The translations under genes were made by a program, and so were the position numbers. Positions 48,570 through 58,640 of a DNA stretch of 64,000 nucleotides are shown here, one piece after another. Source of the DNA: Prorocentrum cordatum (Eukaryota > Sar > Dinophyceae > Prorocentrales > Prorocentraceae); the NCBI GenBank assembly GCA_963575745.1, contig CAUYUJ010016297.1, positions 1-64,000 on the forward strand. Reading direction: 5' to 3'. Every line of letters begins with the position of its first letter. Position 1 is the first letter of the stretch. A model generated the notes under the pieces. The model was not told where the DNA came from. It made no database searches and saw only the letters and a list, made by a program, of their open reading frames with translations.

Positions 48570-49691
48570 GTGGTGGCAGCGCGGGGGCCTCGCCGAGGGG
48601 GCCGCCGCCGCCGCAAGAGGAGTGTGTTGACTTGGTCCTTCCAGGGGGGCAACACCAACAGCTGGAATTCCTTCACGCTGGTGGCGGACTGGCTGGCGGA
48701 CGAGGCGAAGGTGGGCAAGCCGGAGTCGTTCGGGCTGACATCAAAGCCGAGACGAGGGCTACCTCGGCTGAGACGTGGTCCCGCGATCGGCAGATGCAGC
48801 TGACCTTAGGCATGGCTAGCTCGACGGGTCCAGGGGCCACCGATTATACATCGGGAGTGGGGGTCCTGGTCCACGAGGTCATTCCCTCCCGATCCCTGCG
48901 TCCAGTTGCCCTCGGCGACTGGGCAAGCAGGATCGCGGTGCGGCACCTCCACACAGGCTTCCCTCAAGGTATCTTGGCGGTCTCGGTCTACGGGGTGACT
49001 GCAATTGGACCAGCTGGCGAGAACCTGGACTTGCTGCAAATTTTGGGCACGTTCTTGCAAAGCAGAAGCAAGCCGTGGATCCTCCAGGATGATTGGAACG
49101 TGACCCCGGGGGAGCTGGAGGCGGTGGGTTGGGTGAAGAGTGGGTGGTGCCATAGTTGCACCTCCGTCTACCACGTGCTTGCCGACTGCTGGACAACCCT
49201 CGCCGGAACCCGACTCGGTTGGAGAGGCAGGGGCCGCTGTGGCAGGAGCGGCCGGTCACCAGGGCCCTGCTGGCATGTCGCCCGAGACGGCTGCCGACCC
49301 GTCCAATGGGAGGCTCTGGGACTATTTCATCGTGGCCAAGGTCCTGGCGGCGTGCGTCTCGCAAATGGCCGTGCTCGACGAGGCGCCGTGCAGCCCACAC
49401 AGCCCCATTTTGCTGCGGATGACCAGCCTGCGGAGCATACGGGAGGTGGAGCGCCCCGTTCGGTTCAAGCGCTTCAGCGTCGAGGTTCCCATCGGCCCGC
49501 AGCGTGAGCTTACGCCAGCCTGTTGGGCCACGCCCGCAACAGATCACCCTGGTGAGGACGTGGAGAGGCTGGTGAAGGATTGGTTCGATCGGGCCGAATC
49601 GCTTTTGGCCGACCTCCAGGGCATCGGCGAGCTCGATCGTCGAACGTACGTCGGCCGCTCCAGGGGCCCACGCACTGTGAAAGTCCCATGA
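48570..49691 (+). pseudogene. LINE-2 AP endonuclease domain
   Basis: Spread over three frames. GGNTNSWNSFTLVADW (about 48645-48690) is the N-terminal block; TSGVGVLVHEVIPSRS and ILAVSVYGVTAIGPAGENLD follow; then KPWILQDDWNVTPGELEAVGW (about 49070-49130) corresponds to the 'GDxNxxP' active-site loop with Asp for Gly. GRLWDYFIVAKVLA and PHSPILLRM (49308-49420) match the terminal 'DYF' and 'SDHxPV' blocks, with Pro-His in place of Asp-His. The enzyme would nick target DNA to prime reverse transcription. Confidence 0.7.
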
Positions 49692-49979
49692 TGTGTGGCA
49701 TGGGAGCGCGAGCTCAGGAGGAGGGCTTCACCGTCCACTTGCACGTGGATAGCCTTCCAGGCGCTATGCAGGTGGGCGAGCACCATCGCATCTTCTTATC
49801 CTGGGAGACCCGGGCGAACGCGGCTCGGAACTTGGAAGGCGAAGCTCTGGGACATGGTGGGGGACATGCAGGAAAGGGAGGGGGGTGAGTACACCAGCAG
49901 GACGTTGCACAGCATACTCCACCAGGTGACCACCGTCGGGGGCGTCGTCAACAATTGGTGGTGCGCACAAGGGGGTGGA

Positions 49980-50045
49980 GGGAGGGGGCAGGGCTTCTAA
50001 GAAGCAGGGGTGCTTCTAAGAAGACCTCCTCCCTCCCCCCACCCC
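49980..50045. repeat. CTTCTAAGAAG double palindrome between EN and RT
   Basis: GGGCTTCTAAGAAGCAGGGG then GTGCTTCTAAGAAGACC, followed by a CCTCCCTCCCCCCACCC tract. The frames on both sides change here, so it is probably an insertion. Confidence 0.65.
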
Positions 50046-50157
50046 CCTCTGCGCGTGACTGAACTCAGGAGGACTTGGTGGACGAGGCGACGGAGTATGT
50101 CCTCCCAGTGAACGGCCAGGAGGCTATCCAGAAATTAGTGGCAGACTGGGTGCCACT

Positions 50158-51048
50158 ATGGTGCGCGAGCAGCCGCGAGGCCGACGCGCACCCCGCGGAG
50201 AGGGCTTGCGCAAGGCTTGCAAGTCTTATTCGGAGGCTGTCGGACTACGCTGGGATAGCTTCCATTCCAAGTGGATCTTGCAGCTCCACGAGGAGTTCCA
50301 AGTCCGCTTCCTGTGGCTGCTGGGCCTGTTCGGTCGCAAGCCGAAGGAACTCCGCGATTGCACCGCCGACATGATGTTCTTGGCGAAGCCGGACGGGGGT
50401 GTGAGGCCCATCGGATTGCTCGCGCTCTTCCCCAAGTTGTGGTCCAAGATGCGCCAGGAGTGCAAGGCATGGGAGCTTCGCAACGATCACCCCTGCTTCT
50501 GGGGAGGCTCTGTCAAGACCTCTTGGGATAGGGCGGGGTGGTTGCATAACGTGTTGGCTGGCTTCGGGCGAGCGGCAGGCATATCATGTGCGAGAGCCGT
50601 GCTGGACCTGAGGAAGTTCTACAAACATATTCACCTACGCTTCCTGTACGAGGCCGCCGTCTGGTTCGGCTTCCCGCTGATGCTGCTCCGAGGGCTCTGC
50701 GTGCTCTACGCGGGGGATCGCGCCCTCATCTTCGGCGGCGCGATCTCGAGCATCTACCAAGCGAACGGGGTCGTCATTGCAGGCTGCTGTGCGGCAACAT
50801 CATTGGCCAAGCTTTTATTATTAGCGCCATTGGTTGCCGATCCTCGTCCACAACTTTACGTGCGCAACAGAATGGACGACATCAAGCTCCAGGCGGTGGG
50901 TTCCGTCAACCTCGTGGCTGATCAGGGCGGCGTTGGCACCGAGACGCTGCTCGTGGAGAGGGCGCGGCTGGAACTACGGATTTCGCTGAAGAGGTGCGTT
51001 TACCTCGCGTCAAGCACGCAGGTGGCAGACGCCCTCCAGCAGCGCTAG
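50158..51048 (+). CDS. LINE-2 reverse transcriptase
   Basis: Continuous 297-codon frame with no ATG needed at its start. Motifs: MMFLAKPDGGVRPIGLLALF (about 72-91), SCARAVLDLRKFYKHIHL with catalytic Asp 150, GGAISSIYQANGVVIAGCCA, and YVRNRMDDIKLQAVGS with the catalytic Asp pair at 240-241. All catalytic Asp residues are present, unlike the YR element's RT. It ends with TAG at 51046, shortly after the thumb begins; the continuation is in other frames. Confidence 0.8.
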   Translation: MVREQPRGRRAPRGEGLRKACKSYSEAVGLRWDSFHSKWILQLHEEFQVRFLWLLGLFGRKPKELRDCTADMMFLAKPDGGVRPIGLLALFPKLWSKMRQECKAWELRNDHPCFWGGSVKTSWDRAGWLHNVLAGFGRAAGISCARAVLDLRKFYKHIHLRFLYEAAVWFGFPLMLLRGLCVLYAGDRALIFGGAISSIYQANGVVIAGCCAATSLAKLLLLAPLVADPRPQLYVRNRMDDIKLQAVGSVNLVADQGGVGTETLLVERARLELRISLKRCVYLASSTQVADALQQR

Positions 51049-51051
51049 TCT

Positions 51052-51680
51052 CTGCCCGCCACGGCGAAACTCAACAGCACGCGTGCATTGGGCACCGATG
51101 CGACAGTGGGGAAGGTCGGGAGGGCTGCCACCGCCAGGAGCAGGGAGCCGGGGGCTCGCTGCCGCGCCGCGCGGACGCAGATGCTCCGGGATGCAGGGGC
51201 CAAGATCTGGCAATTACAGCGGGCTGGAGGGACGGCCGCCGCCACGTGGGGCCGTGTGCGGGTCCGCAGTCCAAGGCGTCGCCAGTGGAGTGCTCAACGG
51301 GCTGCGGGTGGCCGCGGCGCAGAGCTTTGGCCGACTGCCGAAGGGGGCGTCGATCGGCTTGCGGCTGCACTGCTTCAAGAAGGGCGTCGACTACGACCCG
51401 TTCGTGCTCACGGCAGCGCAGGTGGTCTGGATGTGGAGCTCGGCGGTATGGGAGGCGACCCCGAAGCCTCGCGTCCTCGAGGTCGTCATGCGAGACGCTC
51501 TTACAAAGTGCACCCCACCGTCGGCTAATTACTTGGAGGCTGGTCACACCCCCTGCGGACGTCGCGGTCATGACCCTGAAGAGGATCGGTTGGGCCTTCG
51601 ACAGCAGCACGGTGCTTCGTGATGTTGGCGACGGCGGCATCGTCTACGACATGCAGCAACTGCCGCCCAACCAATTGTAG
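51052..51680 (+). pseudogene. LINE-2 RT thumb/connection region
   Basis: First LGTDATVGKVGRAATARSRE and RTQMLRDAGAKIWQLQRAGG (51080-51240), then another frame with GVASGVLNGLRVAAAQSFGR and DYDPFVLTAAQVVWMWSSAV (51270-51450), then TLKRIGWAFDSSTVLRD near 51570. These are typical of LINE connection regions; at least two frame changes. Confidence 0.55.
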
Positions 51681-51745
51681 CGCCTAGCAGCCCGGGTCTC
51701 CGCCAGAGCGTCCGACATTCAGGCGCTGGATAACACGCGCGGCGG

Positions 51746-52510
51746 TTGGAGGAAGGGCGATGGCACCCCAGACTCGCTGGACGGCGCGCCTTCGGCATTC
51801 GTTTTCTGGCAGACGCGTTGAAAATCATTGGGGAAGCTCTCGGAGGTGTGGGCCGTGCGGCACGTCCGAGCACTGCAGTGAGCCACACATTGTGGGGGCC
51901 AGCGCGGCTCGCTGCTCATGGACTGGTGGCTTCTGATGTTTGTCAGGCGTGCGGGGCCACGGAGAGCACGCTGTGGCAGTGCCGATTCGAATGCCCCGCC
52001 TACGAGCCCGTTCGCCGACAACACCCATCGCCGGAGACCAGGCGACGCGCCCAGGCAGTACGCACATGGAGCTGGACAGCAGGAGAGCGGCTGGCCAGAG
52101 GCATCCTGCCAGAAACAAGCCCTCTCTTCGTCTTCCCAGACGTGCCGTTCGAGATGCATTGGATAAACCGCCCCAGCGGCGGCCTCCCCAGAGGGCGCAT
52201 CTTCAGCGATGGCTCAGCCCTCTTCCCAGCCATCCCGTGTCTTCCCAGAGCGGTGTGGGCGCTGGTCCAGGTGGACAGGCTGGGCAAGTTGGTATCGGCG
52301 GTCTACGGAGCCGTCCCGCGCAGCGAGGCGCCATTCCAGGCAGCCCGTGATGGGGAGGATTTTGCCGTCGACGTGGTGCTCCCTCGGGTCGCCATCGCCC
52401 CCATCGAGTTGTACGTGGATTTCAGGGGCACCATCGGCGTTGTGAGCGGCGGCGCTGGGACTGGCACCAGGACGACAGATGACCGACCACATTGGTGGGG
52501 CAAATTCTGA
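51746..52510 (+). pseudogene. LINE-2 zinc knuckle and N-terminal RNase H
   Basis: VCQACGATESTLWQCRFECP (about 51938-51998) is the zinc knuckle. RNase H follows: RIFSDGSALFPA (Asp), FQAARDGEDFAVDVV (Glu) and ELYVDFRGTIGVV (Asp). The frame ends at 52510, and the remaining RNase H block is in the next frame. Confidence 0.7.
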
Positions 52511-52519
52511 CGGGCGTTT

Positions 52520-53140
52520 ATGGCTTGTGATGGTACCATCCGCAAGGCCCACGCCCACGCGACGCAGGCAGTCGTGGACGGCGGCAGGACGACCGCCATG
52601 GAGAGGCGCGCGAATGCCAAGGCCGACGAGCTGGCGAAGGCGGGGGCTGCCTTGCATGGCGTCACTGGCGCGGCTGCCCATCTGTGGGCTGGTCTGGAGG
52701 ACATCGCGGTGGAGATGGGCCGGTGGGTGGGGCAGCTGCACAGCCATGTCGATGACAACGTGCCTCCAGACCGAGAGGACGTTCTGGGCAGGCGTACCGG
52801 CAAGGAGGACGCCGCGCAGGAGCATCAAGGAGCCGAGGGTAGTGCCGTGAGTCTGAGTGCTAGCGCTGCTGACCCGCCCCGTCAGCCTCCTCCTCCTCCT
52901 CTTCCAGAGTTGTTCATTGAGTGGGCCACAGCGTGGCGCGACTACGAGCCAGTCGCGGTTCGGGTGCTGGGCCATGCGCTGCTGAGCGCTGTAATCCAGG
53001 GGAAAACTGGGATGCGGCTGATTTTTGCTACCATTGCGGGGCCTACTTCGGGGACAAGTCCCCGGTGGAGTGCATGCGTTCTTTCTGCAAGGGCACGAGG
53101 GGCGGCCCGAAGCTCAAAGAGCAGTTGTCCAAACTTTTGA
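52520..53140 (+). pseudogene. LINE-2 RNase H C-terminus
   Basis: TIRKAHAHATQAVVDGGRTT and MERRANAKADELAKAGAALH contain the conserved His and the Asn...Ala-Asp of RNase H. A Pro-rich linker and a helix (IEWATAWRDYEPVAVRVLG) follow. Confidence 0.65.
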
Positions 53141-53468
53141 AGGAGACCATCCCCACTACCGCAAGGCAACGCGGGGCCTGAAGCTTGCGCCACCCGAGGG
53201 CGTCCCTTGGGATGACCGCCAGCGGCTGCACGCAATTTCCTCGCATTGGGCCAGCCCTTCGTTGGCTACGCCCGCCTGGTCACGTGCCGGAGGAGGGAGC
53301 GCGGCTGCCCCAGAGATGTCGCCGCGGCAGGCCGTGCTCTGTGCGTTCGGCCTCGCTGAATCCGACCTCCCGGGGGTGCGGGTTTGCGGCCAGAGGGTGG
53401 CAGCTCGGGCGGCTGCAGACCGCGGCTCGGGCTCCCCATCGACGAGCGATGTGGAGGATGAGGATTGA
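52985..53468 (+). pseudogene. LINE-2 C-terminal zinc motif and tail
   Basis: Another frame reads DFCYHCGAYFGDKSPVECMR then SFCKGTRGGPKLKEQLSKLL (53020-53140), a CxxC...C...C motif that usually closes this type of ORF2. A tail in frame 53025-53468 reads KLAPPEGVPWDDRQRLHAIS and ends ...STSDVEDED. Confidence 0.5.
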
Positions 53469-53539
53469 CGGTTTCTTCTATTGGTTTCCACTGCCTTCCG
53501 AGGCCAATCCCAGCCAAATACTTCTCGTCCTCCATCCTC

Positions 53540-53880
53540 CCTCCTCCTCCGTCCCTCGTCTCCTCCCTCATCCTCACTCGTTCACTCGTCCCCCTCCTCC
53601 TCCTCCTCCTCCTCCTCCTCCTCCTCCTCCTCCTCCTCCTCCTCCTCCTCCTCCTCCTCCTCCTCCTCCATCCTCCCCCATCCGTCATCCGTCCTCCTCA
53701 TCTCCACCCTCCCCTTCCTCCATCCCCCTCCGTCCTCAGCCCTCTCTCTCCTTCCTCCTCCTCCCCTCCTCCTCCTCCTCCTCCTCCTCCTCCTCCTCCT
53801 CCTCCTCTCCTCCTCCTCCTCCTCCTCCTCCTCCTCCTCCTCCTCTCCTCCCCCTCCTCCTCCTCCTCCTCCTCCTCGCT
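53540..53880. repeat. (TCC)n microsatellite complex
   Basis: Several long pure TCC runs separated by ATCC/CCCT words, beginning about 70 nt after LINE-2's last codon. Confidence 0.95.
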
Positions 53881-54044
53881 CGAGGCCCGTCGATGCTCAC
53901 TCGCCCAGCCCGGGGGGGGGCTCTCCCGGAGCAGCTCCAGGGCCACATCCTCCTGCTGGCCCCGCAGCCCCGCGAAGGCCTCGGACAGCAGCTCGAAGGG
54001 CAGGCCGCCGCGCACCTCCCGCGTCGGGCCGGCGCGAGGGCCAG

Positions 54045-54330
54045 ACGCCGCGATGGCCGGCGCCAGCCGGCACGGCGCGGCGCAGCGACGTCGATCGAGC
54101 CTCGATCGACGTCGCTGCGTCGCGCCTCGATCGATGGAGCCTCGCAGGACCTCGATCCTCGATCCCTCTTCGACGCCTCGATCATCGAGGCGTCGAAGAG
54201 GGATCGAATCGAGGATCGAGGTGGCGCCATCCAGCACGGATCGAGGACCTGGCGGGGTCGACGAGGACCGACCTGCTATGGTTGGCGCCAGCCGGCACGG
54301 CGTGACGCAGCGACGTCGATCGAGGCGTTG
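54045..54330. repeat. palindrome cluster (GTCGATCGAGGC family)
   Basis: 54081-54119 is a 39-bp perfect palindrome (19-bp arms, one central base; CGCAGCGACGTCGATCGAG). 54150-54182 pairs with 54184-54221 (33-nt arm, 5-nt insertion on the right). GGCGCCAGCCGGCACGGCG is directly repeated at about 54058 and 54283, each followed by GCAGCGACGTCGATCGAG. Confidence 0.85.
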
Positions 54331-54379
54331 AGGAGGGATTGAGGATAGAGGTCCTGCGATCAGGAGGAGGCGGATGATG

Positions 54380-54435
54380 ATAAGGAGCAGGAGGAGGAGG
54401 AGGAGGAGGAGGAGGAGGAGGAGGAGGAGGAGCGG
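54380..54435. repeat. (GGA)n microsatellite
   Basis: AGGAGGAGG run on the plus strand, opposite in sense to the (TCC)n at 53.5-53.9 kb, so the two bracket the palindrome cluster. Confidence 0.9.
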
Positions 54436-54834
54436 CGTGCGGGAAATCCGCGCCCATGAAGGGCTGCCGAAGAAAGAAACGCTGATCTTCTGATTGCTCA
54501 GTCTCCAGATCTCGCAGAAGACGGGCATGCAGGACCAGACTGAACAGCTTGCAAAGGATTGGCAGAATCGATATCGGTCTGTGATTGGAAGGAATATTCG
54601 GGTCTCCCCTTTGAACCAAAACCTAAATCAGGAGAGGTCCAGCGATCGGGGAGGTGGAGGTCCTGTGATCAGGAGAGACTAAGTCCAGACAAACCAACCC
54701 AAACGGAGACCGAACCCTGCATGTGGACTTATTTCGTATGGGCTCAACATCCGCCGATGCGCGTATACCGCAAGGCGGGTGCACAGCTGCGGGCCTGCGA
54801 ACCGCAGCCCCAGACCAAAGCCATAATAGAAGTC

Positions 54835-55325
54835 GCGTCCCCGAGTCACAAACTGTCGTAAATTACTTCAGATTCGCGTCCCTGGGGACATCAACCCTCA
54901 TACATTAAACAATACGTGTGCCCCCCGAGGCCATAAGCTTTCTTAAACTATGCAACATTTGCGTCTCCGAGGTAATCAATCGTTTGCAAATTCTGAAATC
55001 TTCCCGTCCTCGAGGCCATAAACCTTTCTGTAAGTTATGCAATGCTTGCTTCCCCGAGGCCATCAACCCTCGTAAATTAGGCGATGCTCGCGTCCCCGAA
55101 ACTTTTAATCCTGTTGGAGTAATCAAAATCCGAGTCCGAGGCCATCAATCTTTGTAAATTACATCAAATTCGCGTCCCCGAGGCCACTAACCGTCGTAAC
55201 TTATACAGTACTTGCGCCCCCAAGGCCATTAGCCCTTTCTCACTTCCACAAGACTCGCGCCCCCGAGGCCAGGATTCCCTTTAAATTTCGGCGCACTCGC
55301 GCCCCCGAGGCCTCGGTCCCTTCCA
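54835..55325. repeat. ~43-nt tandem repeat, about eleven copies
   Basis: Unit: CGCGTCCCCGAGGCCATCAA, then CCCTCGTAAATTA and a short CAATNCT tail. The CGAGG mark falls about every 36-47 nt (54924, 54966, 55011, 55055, 55099, 55136, 55179, 55221, 55264, 55306). Confidence 0.9.
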
Positions 55326-55329
55326 ACAG

Positions 55330-56080
55330 ACGCCGAGGAGCCTGAAAACCGCCCCAGCCGTGCGATGTTGCCCACTCTAGCCTCAAGCAGCCCCCAGTCT
55401 TTCCAAGAGGGCCTCCAATGCACAGCATGCGCGGCCAAGTCCAAAATGCAACACCGAATTCAACAATATCATCTGAATCTACTTCTTTCTTGCCAATGAC
55501 TTATCGTCCTCGCATGAGGTTCTGACACTGGCTCAAGACGGAAACCAGACCTCACGACGTGCATGATCCATTATCCGAGAGGGGGCCGGCAGCAGGGGGC
55601 GAAGCCCTTACGGATAATTTCGAACATCCGAGAAGTATCGAAACAGTGTCTGACCGACACGCTGGCGAAGTGCCGAACGAGTATCGCCTCCCAGGATCCG
55701 ACAGGTGACACCAGTTCAGTTTGGATACTTTCTTGGTGCTCGAATTTCTTTCTGGTGGTTCAGGCTAGAGCAAGTTGGAACATCACAACGCGATTGTAAA
55801 GAGCTGGAAATCCGTACCCAGAATAAGCAACCCGACAAGCGAAGCGATTTCGTAAAAGCACAAAACAACATCGAACAGGGCAACGCTGCTTGGTAAACGC
55901 CCTAGGCCGTTTAGGGAACGCAGATTATCGGGGTCGGGGCGGTTTTTCCTCCCTTGATATCAGGGTGCTCCTCTGGGAAAATCGAGGCGAACCCGGCCGT
56001 GGCGATGCGAGCTGCCCAGGACGACCAAAGGCATCGGTACCTTTTCTCATCCAGGAGACGGCGACGATGACGACGACGAC
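55330..56080. other. no gene recognised
   Basis: 55885-55970 pairs with 15440-15530. The remainder shows no repeat or coding signal that I can support. Confidence 0.4.
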
Positions 56081-56084
56081 AGCC

Positions 56085-56285
56085 CCTGGATCTGACATCT
56101 CGAAAAACTTGAGACGTCGTGAAAGAAACGTCACGACTGGAGCACCGGACCCCGTCTTTCTCAGCCATTTCTCGAGCAATATCCATCTGTGAGGGCCCTG
56201 TGGCCCGGAACCTGTGAGGGCCCTGGGGCCCGAAACTGGGCGAAAACGTCTGGCTCGAAAGATTGAGCCGCCAGGATCTCAAAGT
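56085..56285. repeat. dispersed family D, uninterrupted copy
   Basis: GGATCTGACATCTCGAAAAAC through GTGAGGGCCCTGGGGCCCGA, CGAAACTGGGCGAAAACG and GCTCGAAAGATTGAGCCGCC to AGGATCTCAAAG. GTGAGGGCCCTG is duplicated in tandem. It shows the empty-site sequence that is split at 62755-62981. Confidence 0.75.
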
Positions 56286-56354
56286 TTCGCGAGCGGCTCT
56301 TTGCCAGGGGCTGGGCGAGGGGGGTGCGGAACTCTGAGCAGCGCCTAGGGGGCT

Positions 56355-56480
56355 TCTGGAAGGAGGAGGAGGAGAAAAAGGAGATGGGGAGGGAAGAGAA
56401 AGAGGAGGAGAAGGAGGGGAGGAGGAGGAGGAGGAGGAGGAGGAGGAGGAGGAGGAGAAGCAGGAGGAGGAGGAGAAAGA
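56355..56480. repeat. (GGA)n/(GAGAAG)n microsatellite
   Basis: GGAGGAGG with AGAAA interruptions, followed by another family D core (56485-56545). Confidence 0.9.
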
Positions 56481-56744
56481 AGATGCCACTTGGCGAAAAC
56501 GTCCGGCTCGAAAAGATTGCGTCGCCAGGATCTACAGGAGCAGGCGGCGTGTTCGATCCCCGACGCCGACGACGGCGTGGCCGCCGGGCCTGGAGAGCCG
56601 CAGCGTCCTCGCCACAGCACGCGGCGGCCACGGCGCCCCCGCGCAGGCCGTAGGCGGCGCGGACCAGGTCAGCCACGCGGGTGAGGTCGCCTTGGATGGG
56701 GGGGCGGGGATTCCAACATCGTTGATGATTCTCGAGTTTGCACT

Positions 56745-56773
56745 GGTCCTCCTCCTCCTCCTCCTTTTCCTCC

Positions 56774-56808
<35 letters not shown>

Positions 56809-56882
56809 CTCCTACTCCTCCTCATGACAGCCCCCTACCCCGCCTCCTCCTCCTCCTCCTCCTCCTCCTCCTCCTCCTGGGC
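56745..56882. repeat. (TCC)n microsatellite
   Basis: TCCTCC/TTCC tracts before a family A copy. Confidence 0.9.
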
Positions 56883-56937
56883 CGAAGTCGGCTACACGCC
56901 TTGGGTGCCGCGCGCGGCGACGCCGCCGCCTTCGAGA

Positions 56938-57110
56938 CGAAGCCAGGACGAAGATAACATCGGGTGAGGATAAAGAAAGAATTTCCGAGAGCTGGTGGCT
57001 CTGGAGGAATACTCTGGCGCCGCGGCCCTCTTAAAGCGTTCCGGAACGCTCTGGAACGGATTTATCCTCGTACTAGCCCCGCTCGACTTCATGCGGGAGC
57101 GATCAACGGG
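56938..57110. repeat. dispersed family A copy
   Basis: GAAGCCAGGACGAAGATAAC...GGCTCTGGAGGAATACTC...GCGTTCCGGAACGCTCTGG...TTCATGCGGGAGCGATCAAC. Like the 43738 copy it is followed within 40 nt by (GGA)n. Confidence 0.8.
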
Positions 57111-57144
57111 GGGGGGGCCGAGAAACGTGCACCCGCCGACGGTT

Positions 57145-57272
57145 GGAGAGGAGGAGGCGGAGGAGGAGGAGGAGAAGGAGAAGGAGGAGGACGAGGAGGG
57201 GGAGGAGGAGGAGGAGGAGGAGGAGGAGGAGGAGGAGGAGGAGGAGGAGGAGGAGGAGGAGGAGGAGAAGTC
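57145..57272. repeat. (GGA)n microsatellite
   Basis: Pure GGA from about 57200. Confidence 0.95.
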
Positions 57273-57917
57273 TGGAGCGGGGAACAGTGCAGGATTGTTG
57301 GGGGGTCGTTAGGTGCCGAATCGGGAAGTCGCTCCTCAGCCCAACGTCCTGCTCCCCCTCCCTCGTCCTCCCTCCTCCTCCACTCTCCCTCCGCACCGAC
57401 CCCCTCGTCCGCCCAGATCCCTCCTCGCCCCCCCCCCCCCACCACCACACCTGCTCCCCTCAGGATCCTCCTCCATCGTGCTTCCCTCGCCCCCTTCCTC
57501 CTCTACAATCGCCACGGGGCACTTCCCTCAATGGAGCCTTGTAGGAGCCTGTGAAGAGGGAGCTTGGAGGGGGGGTTATTCCAGCATCGTTGATGCGTCT
57601 TGGATTTGCACTGGTCCTCCTCACGTCTCGACCAAAGTGAATTCAATGGATGATCCTGACTTGGATCCTTTCGCAGATCTACACAGGTATGGAGGTGCCA
57701 GCAATTTGAATCAATAATCAGAGGGACACCGATCTCCCGTCGTAGGGCGTCGGTGCCAAGCTGGAGCAGCCTTGTGCAACCCAGGGGCTGGTCTGCGGGA
57801 GACCCCCTTGGAGCTCCAGCGATGCATGTACCCTGACGGCTAAGCAGCCGGTCGTCGATTCACGTGCTGCTGGACACGGCACCTCCGAGGAAGGCCACGA
57901 GCAGCACAGCGTACCGG

Positions 57918-58640
57918 AGGTGCATGAAACCTTCCTGTTCGCCAACATCACGCTGTGGGGTCCACAGGCTCGGAATGCCCTCCATCAACAACCGCGCGCC
58001 CATCCGTTGGTTGGGCATGTCGAGAGACCCATCAGCCAGAGGACAAGAGCGCTCACTGTATGGGCATCTGGATGGGTGGCATCTCTTTCTCTCTCTCTCT
58101 CTCTTTCTCTTACAAGGCTGGGTTCTTCTCAGGACATTCAGAGACAGGCATCTCTGCAGGAGAACGGGTATTATCTCGAACAAATCTCACTACCACGCTC
58201 TGCGACAGAATGCGCCAACAAGCTACGTCTAATGGCCGCCAGGATCCGTTCAAGGGTTTCGCAGCCACTGCCTTGCACCTCCAGGCAGGCAACGTCGTCT
58301 GCATCGCGGCCTACTTGCTGCCATCCATTGGGCTCAGAGGATAGAACCTCGACGTTCTGACAGCTTCGGCAGCCTTCACCAAGGCGCTAGCAGACCCATG
58401 GTTTATCATGGCCGACTGGAGCTGTGAACCCCAGGAGCTGCAGGACGCGGGCTGGATCACCAAATGAATGGCCTCCTGATAAAACTTCAAGTCCAGATTC
58501 CTTGCGACAAAGGTCAAGGGCGCATGTACGACTATGGAACAATCGTAAGATCCCTGCACGCGCGAGATGCCCTCCGTGCCATCACCGCTGTGCCGTGGAA
58601 GACGCATTGCGCTGTGGCAACATCCTAGACAGCTAGAAGA
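57918..58640 (+). pseudogene. LINE AP-endonuclease fragment (third LINE)
   Basis: Pieces in three frames: TFLFANITLWGPQARNALHQ (57925-57985), then a (CT)n insertion (58078-58105), then QENGYYLEQISLPRSATE. In frame 1, AATALHLQAGNVVCIAAYLL runs to TAG (58342) and, past it, ADPWFIMADWSCEPQELQDA to GWITK and TGA (58465). ADWSCEP corresponds to the GDxNxxP loop. RMYDYGTIVRSLHARDALRA (about 58530-58590) fits the 'DYF' block. No RT follows. Confidence 0.55.

Larger units (their letters stand above)
46838..53470 (+). mobile_element. LINE-2: long non-LTR retrotransposon, frame-disrupted
   Basis: Plus-strand order: small membrane ORF, zinc-finger/coiled-coil ORF1, AP endonuclease, RT, zinc knuckle, RNase H and C-terminal zinc motif, as expected for a LINE with ORF1 and an EN-RT-RNH ORF2. 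All domains survive but across several frames, with an inserted dispersed repeat near 46976-47090. The position of the true 5' end is uncertain. A (TCC)n array begins about 70 nt after the last codon. Confidence 0.8.

Noticed and set aside
54835-55325. Possible CRISPR-like array
   Set aside because: Repeats and spacers are not distinct, the unit drifts throughout, and the setting is eukaryotic.
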